A DNA stretch of 64,000 bases from Paenibacillus terrae (GTDB lineage Bacteria > Bacillota > Bacilli > Paenibacillales > Paenibacillaceae), in contig NZ_JTHP01000018.1 of NCBI RefSeq assembly GCF_000943545.1, positions 26,853-90,852 of the forward strand, written 5' to 3'. Numbering within the stretch: the first letter of the stretch is position 1; the number at the start of each line of letters is the position of its first letter. A model generated the notes under the pieces. It worked only from the letters and a program-made list of their open reading frames with translations, was not told the DNA's origin and did not search any database. The translations under genes were made by a program, and so were the position numbers. Shown piece by piece: positions 43,357-55,632 of the stretch.

Positions 43357-44607
43357 ATGATGGAACATCTGCGTAAAAGTGACCCGGCAGTGCTGGAAGC
43401 AATGGGACTTGAACTAAAACGACAACGCCACAATATCGAACTGATCGCATCCGAAAATATCGTCAGCGAAGCGGTAATGGAAGCAATGGGCTCTGTACTG
43501 ACAAATAAATATGCTGAAGGCTATCCGGGTAAACGCTATTACGGTGGCTGTGAGCATGTAGATATCGTTGAGGACATTGCACGCGACCGTGCCAAAGAAC
43601 TGTTCGGTGCAGAGCATGCTAACGTACAAGCTCACTCTGGAGCGCAAGCGAACATGGCGGTATATCTGGCAGCTCTTAAACCTGGAGATACCGTACTGGG
43701 TATGAACCTGGCGCACGGCGGCCATCTTACACACGGAAGCCCGGTTAACGCCTCCGGCTTGTTGTATAACTTTGCCGCTTACGGTGTACGTGAAGACAAC
43801 TTCCGCATCGACTATGATGAAGTGCGCAAGGCAGCCTTCAAGCATCGCCCTCGTCTGATTGTAGCCGGCGCGAGCGCATATCCGCGCACCATTGATTTTG
43901 AAGCCTTCGCTTCCATTGCCAACGATGTGGGCGCTCTGTTCATGGTCGATATGGCACATATCGCGGGTCTTGTGGCAGCAGGTATTCATCCAAGCCCGGT
44001 TCCGCATGCTCAATTTGTAACAACAACGACACACAAAACGCTGCGTGGTCCGCGTGGAGGTCTGATTTTGACTCGCAAAGCGTGGGCGCAAGCGATTGAT
44101 AAAGCTATTTTCCCAGGTACTCAAGGGGGGCCGTTGATGCATGTGATCGCATCCAAAGCCGTTGCCTTGGGTGAAGCACTCCAGCCTTCCTTCAAAACCT
44201 ATGCGCAAAACGTAGTTCGCAACGCTCAGGTGCTGGCTGAGACATTACTGGCTGAAGGCATTAACATTGTATCCGGCGGTACGGATAATCACCTGATGCT
44301 GCTGGACACGCGTAGCTTGAACATCACTGGAAAAGAAGCGGAGCATGTGCTGGATTCCGTGGGCATTACAGTGAACAAAAACGCGATTCCTTTCGACCCG
44401 ACCAGTCCGTTCGTTACCAGCGGAATCCGCATTGGTACACCTGCTGCAACGTCCCGTGGTATGGATGAAGAGGCTATGGTCAAAATTGGTAAAATCATTG
44501 CCGAAACTCTTAAAAATCCGAAGGATGATACGGTATTGTCTAAAGCCAGCCAAGCTGTTGGCGAACTGACAGACAAATTCCCGATCTACCCAAGTATTCA
44601 ATACTAA
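43357..44607 (+). CDS. glyA: Serine hydroxymethyltransferase
   Basis: PLP enzyme converting serine and tetrahydrofolate to glycine and 5,10-methylene-THF. The 416 residues hold [34 protein letters not shown], the substrate region [17 protein letters not shown] and the PLP lysine in [14 protein letters not shown]. Length and motifs are standard. GAGAGGGAG precedes the ATG. Transcription probably starts before ywlG under the ZTP riboswitch. A terminator follows at 44699. Confidence 0.96.
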   Translation: MMEHLRKSDPAVLEAMGLELKRQRHNIELIASENIVSEAVMEAMGSVLTNKYAEGYPGKRYYGGCEHVDIVEDIARDRAKELFGAEHANVQAHSGAQANMAVYLAALKPGDTVLGMNLAHGGHLTHGSPVNASGLLYNFAAYGVREDNFRIDYDEVRKAAFKHRPRLIVAGASAYPRTIDFEAFASIANDVGALFMVDMAHIAGLVAAGIHPSPVPHAQFVTTTTHKTLRGPRGGLILTRKAWAQAIDKAIFPGTQGGPLMHVIASKAVALGEALQPSFKTYAQNVVRNAQVLAETLLAEGINIVSGGTDNHLMLLDTRSLNITGKEAEHVLDSVGITVNKNAIPFDPTSPFVTSGIRIGTPAATSRGMDEEAMVKIGKIIAETLKNPKDDTVLSKASQAVGELTDKFPIYPSIQY

Positions 44608-44698
44608 TCAATCGGCTTGTTCATGCTCCCCCTTAGCCTCAGGTTGCCAGCTTTGGCATCTGGGGGGGTGACCATGACTACACATATGATGTGACTGA

Positions 44699-44746
44699 TA
44701 AGGCTGTTTTTCTTCCGTAAGCCGGAGGGGGAACAGTCTTTTTTTG
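44699..44746 (+). terminator. Terminator of glyA
   Basis: AGGCTGTT with CTTCCG pairs with CCGGAG and GAACAGTCTT, followed by T7, about 95 bases after the glyA stop. Confidence 0.78.
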
Positions 44747-44796
44747 ATTTCTAGCGATTCTGCCTGTTTCTGGAGATATCCTGGTCCTTTAAAGTA

Positions 44797-44995
44797 TTTG
44801 AGTTGAATTTGGCTCTGACAAAGGGTGGACCCTTCAAGTCGACGGAGTCCGTTGCGTTTGGACATATATAATGAAGCGTTTACAAATAACCGTCTTGGAT
44901 TGGGTACTGCCAAAGTCATTATTTTCTTTGTTATCATTGCAATCATTACGAGCATCCAGGTGCGTCTGACGAAGAAAAAGGAGGTCGAAATGTAA
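44797..44995 (+). pseudogene. Relic of a sugar ABC transporter permease (MalF/LplB type), C-terminus
   Basis: The frames read LALTKGGPFKSTESVA, then after a one-base shift near 44857 LDIYNEAFTNNRLGLGTAKV and IQVRLTKKKEVEM ending TAA. This is the last part of a binding-protein-dependent sugar permease (EAA-loop region GGPF..TE and final helix). Upstream sequence keeps only faint traces. The stop overlaps an ATG opening the next relic, as in intact transporter operons. No functional product is possible. Confidence 0.65.
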
Positions 44996-45129
44996 TGGGA
45001 AAAACAAGCGACATTTTGGCTCATTCCGCTTCGTGGCCGATGACCTTCCATTTTGAGAACTACGCGAATGCCTGGAATAAAATAAAACAGCGACAAGATA
45101 TGGAGTTGGAACTTTCAACGTTTCCCTAA
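44995..45129 (+). pseudogene. Relic of a sugar ABC transporter permease (MalG/YtcP type), N-terminal piece
   Basis: A 44-codon frame reads GKTSDILAHSASWPMTFHFE, then NYANAWNKI. This matches the first periplasmic segment of MalG-type permeases (PxxFxxxNYxxAW), with the preceding first helix deleted. It then degenerates to a stop. It is joined to the MalF relic by an ATG/TAA overlap. Confidence 0.6.
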
Positions 45130-45240
45130 GGGACTGAATCAGGATCTGAAAGTAGCATGCAGGCCTATATTGCGGGAGTCATTACGAAGGATGAAATGCT
45201 CCAGCAATTTCAGGGGGGCATGGGACAATTTGAAGTACAG
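45130..45240 (+). pseudogene. Relic of a sugar-binding lipoprotein C-terminus
   Basis: LNQDLK in one frame and MQAYIAGVITKDEMLQQFQ in another (from 45157) correspond to the C-terminal helix of extracellular solute-binding proteins of sugar ABC transporters. With the two permease relics this is a collapsed three-gene operon. Decay includes frameshift and deletion. Confidence 0.55.
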
Positions 45241-45302
45241 ATAAAAGACTGCTGCTGTTTTAGGACACAAAGCCTGTAGGTTAGGCAGGAAGTACAAAAT
45301 TT

Positions 45303-45341
45303 AAAAGGCTTTGACGGTCAAGTGCCATCAGAGCCTTTTTT
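45303..45341 (+). terminator. Terminator after the sugar transporter relic
   Basis: AAAGGCT-TGA-GG pairs with CC-TCA-AGCCTTT, followed by T-rich sequence. It is probably the old operon's terminator. Confidence 0.75.
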
Positions 45342-45457
45342 ATGCACTTTTTGTATGACAAAAGTCACTCTTGAAGTGGGCGAAGTATGCATTTTACCTG
45401 TCATATCTTCCTCTTGACAAAAGGTTGCGGTGGCAGGTGTTAAATCAATCAAGGGAA

Positions 45458-45466
45458 TGTTATAAT
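45458..45466 (+). promoter_or_regulatory. Extended -10 promoter of upp
   Basis: TGTTATAAT is an extended -10 (TGn before TATAAT) about 135 bp upstream of upp. No good -35 is visible at 17 bases, and no PyrR-type leader was recognised. Confidence 0.5.
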
Positions 45467-45601
45467 AAACAGGATTTACAGGCACGCATTGCATCTGTGC
45501 TTATTTGGTTTGTACAAATAGGTTACATAGATCCTTTCCATACAGGATGTTCGATATTCTGGTGCGAAAGAACGTGACGATAATACCGGAGGGAATATAT
45601 C

Positions 45602-46231
45602 ATGGCAAAACTGGTGGTTTGTGATCACCCTTTGATCCAACACAAACTTACATTTATCCGCGATGTGCGGACCAACACCAAGGATTTCCGCGAACTGGTG
45701 GATGAAGTAGCAACATTGATGGCTTATGAAATTACGCGGGATATCCCGCTGGAGAGCATTACGGTACAGACACCGGTTGCTGAGACAGAAGGCAAGGTTA
45801 TTTCCGGTCGCATGTTGGGTCTCATTCCAATCTTGCGTGCAGGCTTGGGCATGCTGGATGGCGTTGTCAAACTGCTGCCGGCAGCAAAGGTAGGGCATGT
45901 GGGACTGTTCCGTGATCCCGAGACATTGCAGCCTGTGGAATACTATACGAAGCTGCCTACAGACGTGACTGAGCGTGAATTGATCGTGATTGATCCGATG
46001 CTTGCAACAGGCGGCTCAGCGATCGCGGCTATTGATGTGTTGAAAAAGAGAGGCTGCACCCAAATTAAAATGATGAATTTGATTGCCGCTCCCGAGGGAG
46101 TCAAGGCTGTTCAGGATGCCCACCCCGATGTAGATATTTATGTTGCTGCACTGGACGAGCGTCTGGATGATCACGGCTACATTATTCCGGGTCTTGGTGA
46201 TGCGGGAGACCGTCTGTACGGAACCAAGTAA
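45602..46231 (+). CDS. upp: Uracil phosphoribosyltransferase
   Basis: Salvages uracil with PRPP to UMP. The 209 residues have the PRPP loop in [22 protein letters not shown], the N-terminal [29 protein letters not shown], and the uracil-binding C-terminus [17 protein letters not shown], all matching Upp. CCGGAGGGAA precedes the ATG. It lies between the sugar transporter relic and mnaA, keeping the Bacillales order glyA-upp-mnaA-atp. Confidence 0.96.
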   Translation: MAKLVVCDHPLIQHKLTFIRDVRTNTKDFRELVDEVATLMAYEITRDIPLESITVQTPVAETEGKVISGRMLGLIPILRAGLGMLDGVVKLLPAAKVGHVGLFRDPETLQPVEYYTKLPTDVTERELIVIDPMLATGGSAIAAIDVLKKRGCTQIKMMNLIAAPEGVKAVQDAHPDVDIYVAALDERLDDHGYIIPGLGDAGDRLYGTK

Positions 46232-46337
46232 ACGGCCTCTGGTTCGGCATAATATATGGGCGTTACGGACAAGTCGTTTTTCATAGGAGAACGATCTTGG
46301 AGTCGGGCGTTCATTTTGAAAAGGGGTTCAACAGAAA

Positions 46338-47507
46338 ATGTCCAAAATCAAAGTGATGACTATTTTTGGCGTGCGTCCGGAAGCGATTAAGATGGCTCCT
46401 CTTATTTTGGAGCTTCAACGTCACCCCGAGCATATCGAGTCTGTAGTATGCGTAACGGCTCAACATCGCCAAATGCTCGATCAGGTTCTGGAAGTATTTA
46501 ATATTCACCCTGACTATGATCTGGATGTGATGAAGGATCGTCAGACGCTTAATGAAATTTCCATTCGTGTACTTCAAGGATTGGAACCTGTGTTACGTGA
46601 GGCAAAGCCTGATATCGTGCTCGTTCACGGGGATACGCTGACGACTTTCCTGGCCAGCTATGCGGCCTTTATGCAACAGATCGAAGTAGGGCATGTGGAA
46701 GCGGGCTTGCGGACGTGGAACAAGCTTTCTCCGTACCCTGAGGAAATGAACCGTCAACTGACAGGAGTGCTGTCTGATCTTCATTTTTCTCCTACATCTT
46801 TATCGGCTGGGAATTTGCGGAAGGAAAATAAACCTGAATCGCGAATATATGTAACAGGCAATACCGTGACTGACGTATTTCAGTATACGGTTCGCCAGGA
46901 TTACGAGCATCCGGTGCTGGAATGGGCTAAAGGCAAACGTCTGATTCTGATGACGGCACACCGTCGGGAGTCCCAAGGGGAGCCACATCGCCAAATTTTT
47001 AGTGCGGTCAAACGGATCGCGGACGAGTTTGAGGATATCGCTATCGTGTATCCGGTTCATCCGAGTCCGGCTGTGAAGGAGCCTGCATTTGAGATTTTAG
47101 GCAACCATCCGCGTATTAAGCTGATTGATCCGCTGGATGTGGTGGATTTACACAATTTTTATCCGCACACTCATCTCATTCTTACCGATTCTGGCGGTCT
47201 TCAGGAGGAAGCACCTTCATTCGGCGTGCCTGTACTGGTACTGCGTGATACGACTGAAAGACCGGAAGGAATTGAAGCTGGCACACTGGAGCTGGTGGGT
47301 ACGAGTGAAGAGAACGTCTATAATCGGACCAAGGCTCTTTTGACGGATTCTGCATTATATGAGTCTATGAGTCAGGCAGCAAATCCTTATGGCGATGGAC
47401 GAGCTTCGGCAAGAATTGTCAATGCTATTTTGCATCATTATGGTGTTCAATCCGAACGTCCTGAAGAATTTCACACAATGTTCACAAAAGGTGTCCGCAC
47501 CACATAA
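46338..47507 (+). CDS. mnaA: UDP-N-acetylglucosamine 2-epimerase
   Basis: Interconverts UDP-GlcNAc and UDP-ManNAc for teichoic acid linkage units or other wall polymers. The 389 residues include VMTIFGVRPEAIKMAPLILE, VCVTAQHRQMLDQVLEVF, VHGDTLTTF, VGHVEAGLRT, MTAHRRES, and LTDSGGLQEEAPSFGVPVLVLRDTTERPEG, the complete non-hydrolysing epimerase set. AAAGGGG precedes the ATG. A hairpin without T-run follows at about 47520-47550. Confidence 0.95.
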   Translation: MSKIKVMTIFGVRPEAIKMAPLILELQRHPEHIESVVCVTAQHRQMLDQVLEVFNIHPDYDLDVMKDRQTLNEISIRVLQGLEPVLREAKPDIVLVHGDTLTTFLASYAAFMQQIEVGHVEAGLRTWNKLSPYPEEMNRQLTGVLSDLHFSPTSLSAGNLRKENKPESRIYVTGNTVTDVFQYTVRQDYEHPVLEWAKGKRLILMTAHRRESQGEPHRQIFSAVKRIADEFEDIAIVYPVHPSPAVKEPAFEILGNHPRIKLIDPLDVVDLHNFYPHTHLILTDSGGLQEEAPSFGVPVLVLRDTTERPEGIEAGTLELVGTSEENVYNRTKALLTDSALYESMSQAANPYGDGRASARIVNAILHHYGVQSERPEEFHTMFTKGVRTT

Positions 47508-47566
47508 TCATCCTTACAGGGTAAGCATACAGTTAAACTGTACGGTTACCAAGGGATACGGCATTT

Positions 47567-47647
47567 TAAGATGCTTTGTCGACTGATTTTATACTTTAGG
47601 GCGCTAAAATATCTCAATTGACAAAGCATCTTATATTTAAGTAAAAT
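47567..47647 (+). promoter_or_regulatory. Promoter of the atp operon inside an inverted repeat
   Basis: TTGACA (47618-47623) and TAAAAT (47642-47647), 18-base spacer, lie upstream of the ATP synthase genes. TAAGATGCTTTGTC (47567-47580) and GACAAAGCATCTTA (47620-47633) are perfect 14-bp inverted repeats, the second overlapping the -35. Confidence 0.6.
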
Positions 47648-47677
47648 GGACTGGAATTGCAGGGGTGACATGGAAAA

Positions 47678-47932
47678 GTGGTCAAACCTTCCAAGCAAAA
47701 CAACAACCGAAATAACACCGGAAATGCCTTCAAGGCAATTGGACTGGTGAGCGCTATCGGCATTGATTTAGCCGTGTGCACACTGGGTGGTTTTTATGCC
47801 GGAAAGTGGCTAGACGCTAAACTTGGTGGTTCCGGAATTTGGATTGGCGTAAGCGTTCTCGCAGGCTTGGTTGTAGGCGCATTGAGTATTGCCCTTGTGA
47901 TCGGAAAGGTATTGAGGGATAACCATGAGTGA
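47678..47932 (+). CDS. atpZ: AtpZ/AtpI family protein
   Basis: An 84-residue, two-helix membrane protein (about 19-44 and 51-76) at the head of the ATP synthase operon. The AIGLVSAIGIDLAVCTLGGF and KLGGSGIWIGVSVLAGLV segments match AtpZ, which works with AtpI in Mg2+ or Ca2+ uptake and ATP synthase assembly in Firmicutes. The start is GTG at 47678 with AGGGGTGA nine bases upstream. Its end overlaps the atpI start. Confidence 0.85.
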   Translation: MVKPSKQNNNRNNTGNAFKAIGLVSAIGIDLAVCTLGGFYAGKWLDAKLGGSGIWIGVSVLAGLVVGALSIALVIGKVLRDNHE

Positions 47933-48305
47933 GATGACCCGAATGCAAAAAATGTTATGGATCGTAGCGCTTTGTATTATGGCTCTGTGTTTCCTGGTCT
48001 CCGCCTTCATGCCCCAACATCGTGACATTGCTCACGGAATCATTCTGGGAACGGGAGTAAGCTGTCTTAATGTGCTGTATATGGCCTACAAAATTCGACA
48101 GGTTGCGAGTGCGGCCGCCGGTGAAGGCAAGAAGAAAAGGGTGGGCATCGGCTTTGGAGTTCGTGTAGCGACCTCTATTTTGGCGGTAGTGCTGGCGATA
48201 GAATTTCCGGCCTATTTCCATGAGATCGCTGTAATGGCAAGCCTGGTAACTGGACAGTTTCTTCTTTTAATTATAGGCATCATATTCGCGCTACAGGAAA
48301 AATGA
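47925..48305 (+). CDS. atpI: ATP synthase subunit I
   Basis: A 126-residue membrane protein with four hydrophobic helices, assisting c-ring assembly of ATP synthase. Identification depends mainly on position between atpZ and atpB, plus size and the FGVRVATSILAVVLAIEFP segment common in Firmicute AtpI proteins. The ATG overlaps the 3' end of the preceding gene by eight bases, showing coupling. Confidence 0.85.
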   Translation: MSEMTRMQKMLWIVALCIMALCFLVSAFMPQHRDIAHGIILGTGVSCLNVLYMAYKIRQVASAAAGEGKKKRVGIGFGVRVATSILAVVLAIEFPAYFHEIAVMASLVTGQFLLLIIGIIFALQEK

Positions 48306-48334
48306 TGGCTCAACTGAGAAAGGGGTGAGAAAAC

Positions 48335-49159
48335 ATGTTGCATGAATCACCGATTATCGAATTGGGCGGGTTTAACATTGACTTGTCCGTCATTATTATG
48401 CTTTTTGTAACTTGCGCGATTGTGTTTGGACTGGCTTTTGCTGCAACGCGCAATTTGTCTGTGGACAATCCAAGCAAGCTGCAAAACTTTATGGAATGGG
48501 TCGTTGAGTTCGTTCAAGGACTGATTACCAGCACGATGGATTTGAAAAAAGGGAAGCCTTTCCTCTCCTTGGGGATGACGCTGATCATGTTCATTTTTGT
48601 CGGAAATATGCTGGGCTTACCATTCGGTATTGTGACCGATTTCGATAATACGCAAAGTGCCCAAGTATTTGGACACCAAATCATTCCAGTCAAGGAAGCA
48701 TTAGAACAAGCACAGGCGGCTCATCCGGGCGAACCTGCCCACGTGGGTGTCAGCTGGTGGAAATCACCTACCGCAGATGCAGGAGTGTCCATTGGTCTGG
48801 CATTGATGATCTTTGTGCTGGTTCATTTCCTGGGAATCTTCCGTAACACCAAAGCCTATTTCAAGCATTACATTCAGCCATTCCCTTTCTTTTTGCCAAT
48901 TAACCTGATTGAGCAGTTCTCGAAACTTTTGACACATGGTATGCGTCTATTCGGTAATATCTTTGCCGGCGAGGTTTTGATTAGTGTGCTGCTGAAATTG
49001 ACAGCAATTGGTGTTGGAGGGTGGATTGCCTCCGTATTGGGGCTGGTTGTATGGCAAGGATTCAGTATCTTTGTCGGCAGTATTCAGGCGTTCGTCTTTA
49101 CCATTTTGACGTTCGTGTATATTTCACAGGTAATCGATACGCATGAAGAAGAGCATTAG
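48335..49159 (+). CDS. atpB: F1Fo ATP synthase subunit a
   Basis: Membrane half-channel subunit for protons. Of 274 residues, the essential arginine is Arg204 in HGMRLFGNIFAGEVL, and the C-terminal helix SIFVGSIQAFVFTILTFVYIS is standard. Length is slightly longer than B. subtilis AtpB through a soluble loop of about residues 105-150. AAAGGGGTGAG precedes the ATG. Confidence 0.95.
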   Translation: MLHESPIIELGGFNIDLSVIIMLFVTCAIVFGLAFAATRNLSVDNPSKLQNFMEWVVEFVQGLITSTMDLKKGKPFLSLGMTLIMFIFVGNMLGLPFGIVTDFDNTQSAQVFGHQIIPVKEALEQAQAAHPGEPAHVGVSWWKSPTADAGVSIGLALMIFVLVHFLGIFRNTKAYFKHYIQPFPFFLPINLIEQFSKLLTHGMRLFGNIFAGEVLISVLLKLTAIGVGGWIASVLGLVVWQGFSIFVGSIQAFVFTILTFVYISQVIDTHEEEH

Positions 49160-49212
49160 GTCATTTCAGTTTCCGGTTTTTAGTTAAGTTCAGGAGTGCG
49201 CTTCGCTCTTAA

Positions 49213-49488
<276 letters not shown>

Positions 49489-49598
49489 TTGAATGGAAGC
49501 AAGGTTTGGCGGGGAAGGCACAGCCATCCGCGCCTTCTTTGTTCGTTTGAAGAATGAAAGATCCAGGACTGACGTTCACCGGAAAGGAGTGACTTCAA

Positions 49599-50087
49599 TT
49601 GAGTTTAAATTGGACAAGTATCGTTTTTACTATAATTGCATTTTTGATTTTGTACTGGTTGCTGACCCGTTATGCATTTGGCCCCCTCTTTTCAATTATG
49701 GAGAAGCGGCGAGAGCTTGTTTTGAAGCAAATGAATGAAGCGGCACAGACGCGTGAACAGGCTACTGCCTATGTTGAGGAGCAAAAGCAGGCTCTCCAAC
49801 AGGCACGTAAAGAAGCCTACGATATTATTGAGCAGTCGAAACAAACAGGTAGCAAGCAGGCGGAGCAAATTATTGTTCAGGCCAAGGACGAAGCTGTCCG
49901 CCTGAAAGACGAAGCTGTTCGTGAGATCACAAGCGAGCGCAATAAGGCAGTTGCCGAGCTGCGCAGCGAAGTGGGCCGGGCTTCAGTACAAATCGCTTCC
50001 AAGCTGATTCAAAAAGAAATCAAGGAAGACCAAGTCCAGGGAGAGCTTGTCGACCAGTACCTTAAAGAGGTAGGAGGCAAAGCATGA
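49599..50087 (+). CDS. atpF: F1Fo ATP synthase subunit b
   Basis: Peripheral stator stalk. The N-terminal membrane helix is IVFTIIAFLILYWLLTRYAF, followed by a long charged helical domain (RREQ-, EQAT-, KQAL-rich), 162 residues in all. The start is TTG at 49599 with GGAAAGGAGTGAC upstream. Its end overlaps atpH by four bases (ATGA). Confidence 0.93.
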   Translation: MSLNWTSIVFTIIAFLILYWLLTRYAFGPLFSIMEKRRELVLKQMNEAAQTREQATAYVEEQKQALQQARKEAYDIIEQSKQTGSKQAEQIIVQAKDEAVRLKDEAVREITSERNKAVAELRSEVGRASVQIASKLIQKEIKEDQVQGELVDQYLKEVGGKA

Positions 50088-50629
50088 GCCGGGATACGGT
50101 AGTTGCCAAACGGTATGCGAAAGCTTTGTTTGAAGTGGCGGAGCAAGAGCAAACCATTATGGAGACCGAGCAAGAGCTGCGTGCTTTTGTAGAAGCTGTC
50201 TCCGGGGATGCTGAAATCCGTAAGTTCATCAACTCTCCTAACATTACGGAAGCGGTCAAGCTTCAGGTTCTGGCTAACAGTTTTGAGAGCAAGCTGTCTG
50301 CCCCACTGATCAACACGATTAAGCTGTTGATCCAGCGCAGCAGAGCAGATTTGTTCGAATCTCTTCTCGCTGGATACCTTGATATTCAGGAGTACAAGCT
50401 GGGACTTGCCCATGCAAAGGTGTATTCCACTTATGCGCTCAGTGAGCAGGAAAAAACAGCGGTAGCCGAGCAATTCGGAGCCCGTGAACATAAAACAATC
50501 CGTGTGGAAAACATAGTGGACCCGAGTCTGCTGGGCGGATTGAAAGTGGTTATCGGCGATACACTGTACGACGGCAGTCTGGCCGGCAAGCTGGATCGTC
50601 TCGAGAAATCCTTTAACAGACGAGTATAG
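50084..50629 (+). CDS. atpH: F1Fo ATP synthase subunit delta
   Basis: Links stator to the catalytic hexamer. The 181 residues begin VVAKRYAKALFEVAEQEQT, the conserved opening, and end with IVDPSLLGGLKVVIGDTLYDGSLAGKLDRL, the delta signature. It overlaps atpF by ATGA and precedes atpA by 19 bases. Confidence 0.94.
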   Translation: MSRDTVVAKRYAKALFEVAEQEQTIMETEQELRAFVEAVSGDAEIRKFINSPNITEAVKLQVLANSFESKLSAPLINTIKLLIQRSRADLFESLLAGYLDIQEYKLGLAHAKVYSTYALSEQEKTAVAEQFGAREHKTIRVENIVDPSLLGGLKVVIGDTLYDGSLAGKLDRLEKSFNRRV

Positions 50630-50642
50630 AAGATAGGGGTGA

Positions 50643-52163
<1,521 letters not shown>

Positions 52164-52195
52164 TACATTGGAATTTGCCAGTTTATGACGAGAAG

Positions 52196-52312
52196 TGTCC
52201 TAAGGAAGCGTGCCCTCCGGGCTGTGGCTTCCTTGGCATGTTTTATCCTCAATAACAGGCCCTTTATGATTAGTCCGGCTGGACTGTCCTTCATCATGGA
52301 CAGCCGGATATC
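52196..52312 (+). other. Hairpins after atpA
   Basis: AAGGAAGC and GCTTCCTT (about 52200-52237), and TCCGGCTG and CAGCCGGA (about 52274-52309), form two stable stem-loops without following T-runs. They suggest mRNA processing or stability control inside the atp operon, not termination. Confidence 0.5.
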
Positions 52313-52322
52313 CAGAACCGGT

Positions 52323-52394
52323 TTACGAAGTTAGCTTTGACTTTGTCAAAGCTAAGGGATTGCTTACGAAGTTAGCTTTGACTTTGTCAAAGCT
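52323..52394 (+). repeat. Tandem 31-bp hairpin repeats before atpG
   Basis: Identical 31-bp copies at 52323-52353 and 52364-52394 (period 41). Each contains AGCTTTGAC-TTT-GTCAAAGCT, a perfect 9-bp stem with a three-base loop. The second copy ends two bases before the atpG Shine-Dalgarno AAGGTGG. Confidence 0.85.
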
Positions 52395-52410
52395 TTAAGG
52401 TGGTGAAATC

Positions 52411-53277
52411 ATGGCAAAAGGTATGCGCGAGATTAAACGTCAGATCAAAAGTGTGCAGAGTACGAAGCAGATTACGAAAGCGATGGAGATGGTAGCTGCA
52501 TCCAAGCTTAGAAAAGCTCAGGAGAAGGCTGAGGCGGCTCGTCCTTATTCGGAAAAGCTTAGGGAAGTTGTGACCAGTATTGCTGCGGGGTCAAACAACG
52601 TTAAGCACCCGATGCTGGAATCGCGTCCGGTCAAAAAGACGGCATATCTCATCATTACATCTGATCGTGGTCTGGCTGGTGGTTATAATGCCAACATTTT
52701 GCGGCAGGTTACACAGACAATTGCGGAACGTCACCGTTCACAGGATGAATTTACTATTTTCATTATTGGACGAAAAGGACGGGACTATTTCAGACGCCGC
52801 GAGTTTCCTATTGCCGAGTCGGTAACAGATCTGTCGGATACACCTGCTTTTGCAGATATCAAGACGATTGCCAACAAAGCTGTGCAGGGTTTTGAGCTCA
52901 AAGAATTTGATGAGCTGTATCTATGCTATAACCGCTTTGTTAATGCATTGACTCAGATTCCAACCGTTGACCGTCTGTTGCCTATGGCGACGCCGGATTC
53001 CGCTGCTGCTGCATCCTCGATTAACTATGAGTATGAGCCGTCACCGGAAGGAGTGCTGGAAGTGCTGTTGCCGCGATACGCGGAAACACTCATCTATGGT
53101 GCTTTGCTGAACGGTAAGGCGAGTGAGCTGGGAGCAAAAATGACAGCAATGGGATCTGCCACTAAAAATGCTACGAAGCTGATTGGTGAGCTGTCGCTGA
53201 CCTATAACCGTGCTCGTCAAGCGGCTATTACCCAGGAAATTACGGAAATCGTGGCAGGGGCAAGTGCCCAGTCTTAA
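52411..53277 (+). CDS. atpG: F1Fo ATP synthase subunit gamma
   Basis: Central rotor shaft. The 288 residues begin MREIKRQIKSVQSTKQITKA, with the conserved VAASKLRKAQ, and end with GELSLTYNRARQAAITQEIT, the gamma signature. AAGGTGGTG sits upstream of the ATG, directly after the tandem hairpin repeat. Confidence 0.95.
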   Translation: MAKGMREIKRQIKSVQSTKQITKAMEMVAASKLRKAQEKAEAARPYSEKLREVVTSIAAGSNNVKHPMLESRPVKKTAYLIITSDRGLAGGYNANILRQVTQTIAERHRSQDEFTIFIIGRKGRDYFRRREFPIAESVTDLSDTPAFADIKTIANKAVQGFELKEFDELYLCYNRFVNALTQIPTVDRLLPMATPDSAAAASSINYEYEPSPEGVLEVLLPRYAETLIYGALLNGKASELGAKMTAMGSATKNATKLIGELSLTYNRARQAAITQEITEIVAGASAQS

Positions 53278-53384
53278 TGGGCTTTTTTTGCGGACTGCTG
53301 TATAGCTGGTCCTATACTAATATGATAATTTGCGGGCGCAAAACAAATCGTGTAGTTCGGATTTGCGGCTGTGCAAGCTTGTAG

Positions 53385-54800
<1,416 letters not shown>

Positions 54801-54869
54801 CATACAGGCGAAGAATAGCCGAGCCTTACGAAGTGAGCTGTCTGCGGGCAGCTTTCAGGAGGGATTCAA

Positions 54870-55283
54870 GTGAGCACATATTTGTTGGAGATTGTGACGC
54901 CAGAGCGCCTGGTCTTTGCAGAACAGGTAAACAGCATCAGTGTTCGCGGCTTGGAAGGCGATCTCGGGATTTTACCCGGACACCTTCCCTTGGTCACTCC
55001 CTTGAAGATTGCGCCGGTACGTATTAAAACTGGCGGTCAGACAGAAGTGATTGCGGTCAATGGGGGCTTTGTCGAAGTCCGCAAGGATAAAGTGGTCATT
55101 TTGGCTGAAAGTGCGGAGCGTTCCGAGAATATTGATGTGGAGCGTGCCCGTGCGGCAAGGGAGCGGGCAGAGCTGCGGCTCCAGAGTAAACAGGAGAAAG
55201 TAGACCATCATCGGGCGGAGGTAGCCCTGCAACGGGCACTTAATCGTCTGAATGCAACGAGCATCAGAACCAATAAGAATTAA
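54870..55283 (+). CDS. atpC: F1Fo ATP synthase subunit epsilon
   Basis: Rotor subunit that inhibits ATP hydrolysis. The 137 residues have the N-terminal beta barrel (LEIVTPERLVFAEQVNSISV, GDLGILPGHLPLVTPLKIAP) and the C-terminal two-helix hairpin (ARERAELRLQSKQEKV ...). The start is GTG at 54870 with CAGGAGGG upstream. It ends the operon, and a hairpin with T-run lies at 55413. Confidence 0.94.
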   Translation: MSTYLLEIVTPERLVFAEQVNSISVRGLEGDLGILPGHLPLVTPLKIAPVRIKTGGQTEVIAVNGGFVEVRKDKVVILAESAERSENIDVERARAARERAELRLQSKQEKVDHHRAEVALQRALNRLNATSIRTNKN

Positions 55284-55412
55284 CATTGGGTTTTTAACTG
55301 GATTGTAAAAGGGTTCGGCATGGTATACGGATGGGATGACAAGGAGACCGCTTCATAGTTTCTGCCAAATGATGTTCCGGCAGAAGAAGATGAGGTAGAC
55401 TTTTCCTTCCTT

Positions 55413-55438
55413 CGATCACTGTGATCGAGCCCTTTTTT
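55413..55438 (+). terminator. Terminator downstream of atpC
   Basis: CGATCAC and GTGATCG form a 7-bp stem, followed after AGCCC by T6. The remaining sequence in 55284-55632 shows no gene; it contains a small TAGGTACATAGTACCT inverted repeat. Confidence 0.65.
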
Positions 55439-55632
55439 GATATGATTTCCAAAAATACAGTCCCATTTCTTGCTTAATAGCTAGGTACATAGTACCTTTT
55501 AAATTCACGAAACAGAAGGAAATGTTCGTATTTTGTCGAAATAATTGTCCTGAAAGTAGAAATAGCACTGGCATATTAGGCGTTCGCCGAGTATTATAAA
55601 GAAGTCTGTGACGCAGATGGGAGGGATTACGG

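Noticed and set aside
52323..52394. CRISPR-like direct repeats before atpG
   Set aside because: Only two copies, each a simple hairpin, with a 10-base spacer and no cas genes.
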